A stretch of DNA of 6,940 bases, taken from assembly GCA_023143305.1 (NCBI GenBank), contig JAGLHV010000068.1, positions 1-6,940 on the forward strand. The letters run 5' to 3'. The notes beneath the pieces were generated by a model. The model did not search any database, was not told the origin of the DNA, and was given only the letters and a program-made list of their open reading frames with translations. The position numbers were made by a program, and so were the translations under genes. Positions 6,391 to 6,940 of this stretch are shown here, piece by piece. Within the stretch, counting starts at the first letter, position 1. Each line of letters begins with the position of its first letter. The DNA is from a bacterium (GTDB lineage: Bacteria > CBDUZB01 > JAGLHV01).

Positions 6391-6891
6391 ATGGATAATT
6401 TTACAGGAAAAATGGAAAATGAACGGAATAAGTGGCAGGTTCTTACTGAAAAGATACCGGGTTATGGGGGATATAAAGATAGAGAAAGAAGGCGGGATGC
6501 AGATAAATTAATTCGTGATTTTCTATCTAAACAACTCAATCAAGGGAAAGAATCGATAGCTCAAATTGCTTCGGAGAGGGTAGAAAAACAACAGTTATCA
6601 GGAATAGATAGGATTGATCGATTGACTAAAAAAATGGAAAAAATAGCGGATAAAATTCGCTTTGCTAATTATGGATATAGCGGTTTTTTTGATCAGGTTA
6701 AGATTGATGCTGAAAAATTGGATGATATTTGTCGATTTGATTATTCATTAATAGAGAAAGTTGAAGAATTGAAAAAAATGATAGAGGCAGTAAAAGAAGA
6801 CGCGACAGAAGAAAAGATTTCTTTACTTTCGGAAAAAATCGAAAATTTAGATGATATTTTTTCTGAAAGAGAAAAAGGAATCATCACTTAA
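6391..6891 (+). CDS. Uncharacterised helical protein with IPGYGGYKDRERRRDADKL motif
   Basis: I do not know a function for this 166-residue protein. It has no signal peptide, membrane segment or Cys cluster and is predicted to be cytoplasmic and mostly helical. Two blocks stand out from the charged background: IPGYGGYKDRERRRDADKL at residues 22-40 and RFANYGYSGFFD at 90-101, the latter followed by IDAEKLDDICRFDYSLIEKV (104-123). From memory, these two blocks recur in small proteins of unknown function in several phyla, sometimes near SPFH/band-7 or virion-core-like genes, which would hint at membrane stress or envelope biology; I could not check this. The C-terminal part (118-160) is a probable coiled coil. 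It lies 53 nt after ymdB on the same strand and ends in TAA. It may share the upstream transcript. Coding status is well supported by the ribosome binding site and long open frame. Confidence 0.82.
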   Translation: MDNFTGKMENERNKWQVLTEKIPGYGGYKDRERRRDADKLIRDFLSKQLNQGKESIAQIASERVEKQQLSGIDRIDRLTKKMEKIADKIRFANYGYSGFFDQVKIDAEKLDDICRFDYSLIEKVEELKKMIEAVKEDATEEKISLLSEKIENLDDIFSEREKGIIT

Positions 6892-6940
6892 AAGAGCATA
6901 AAAATAGAGTTCTGCAAAATAACACATTCTGTCATTCCGC

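Overview
This window is about 65% A+T and carries a dense run of genes that all read on the + strand. It looks like chromosomal housekeeping DNA from a bacterium. In order it holds the 3' part of pheT, a small coiled-coil gene, zapA, a 6S RNA gene, rarA, a 5-formyltetrahydrofolate cyclo-ligase gene, rny (RNase Y), ymdB and one uncharacterised helical protein. TAA, TAG and TGA all serve as ordinary stop codons. The presence of RNase Y and YmdB together with a pheT-zapA linkage argues against a gammaproteobacterium. It would fit a Firmicutes-like lineage or one of the uncultured deep-branching phyla (for example the Omnitrophota type), but the sequence alone does not settle the taxon.

Layout. 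Positions 1-1541 are pheT, a ZapB-like coiled coil and zapA (translation and cell division), closely spaced and probably one transcript. Positions 1542-1918 contain no protein gene but hold a good sigma-70-type promoter and a structured RNA that I read as 6S RNA, ending in a U-tract at 1820-1825. Positions 1919-3857 are rarA and the cyclo-ligase gene, which overlap by 14 nt. Positions 3871-6337 are rny and ymdB, a pair also adjacent in Bacillus. Positions 6391-6891 encode a 166-residue protein of unknown function with a very strong ribosome binding site.

The most notable observation is in rny. Its true start is the ATG at 3871, with a clear ribosome binding site. This gives the family's usual length of about 520 codons, but codon 14, inside the membrane anchor, is TAA. 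The remaining 506 codons are open and well conserved. This is either a base error in the assembly, a very recent nonsense mutation, or a natural way to make less or unanchored RNase Y.

The second point of interest is that the 6S RNA sits with zapA upstream and rarA plus the cyclo-ligase downstream. That combines neighbourhoods known from separate bacterial groups. I saw no mobile element, CRISPR array, tRNA, rRNA or clearly new defence or metabolic system.
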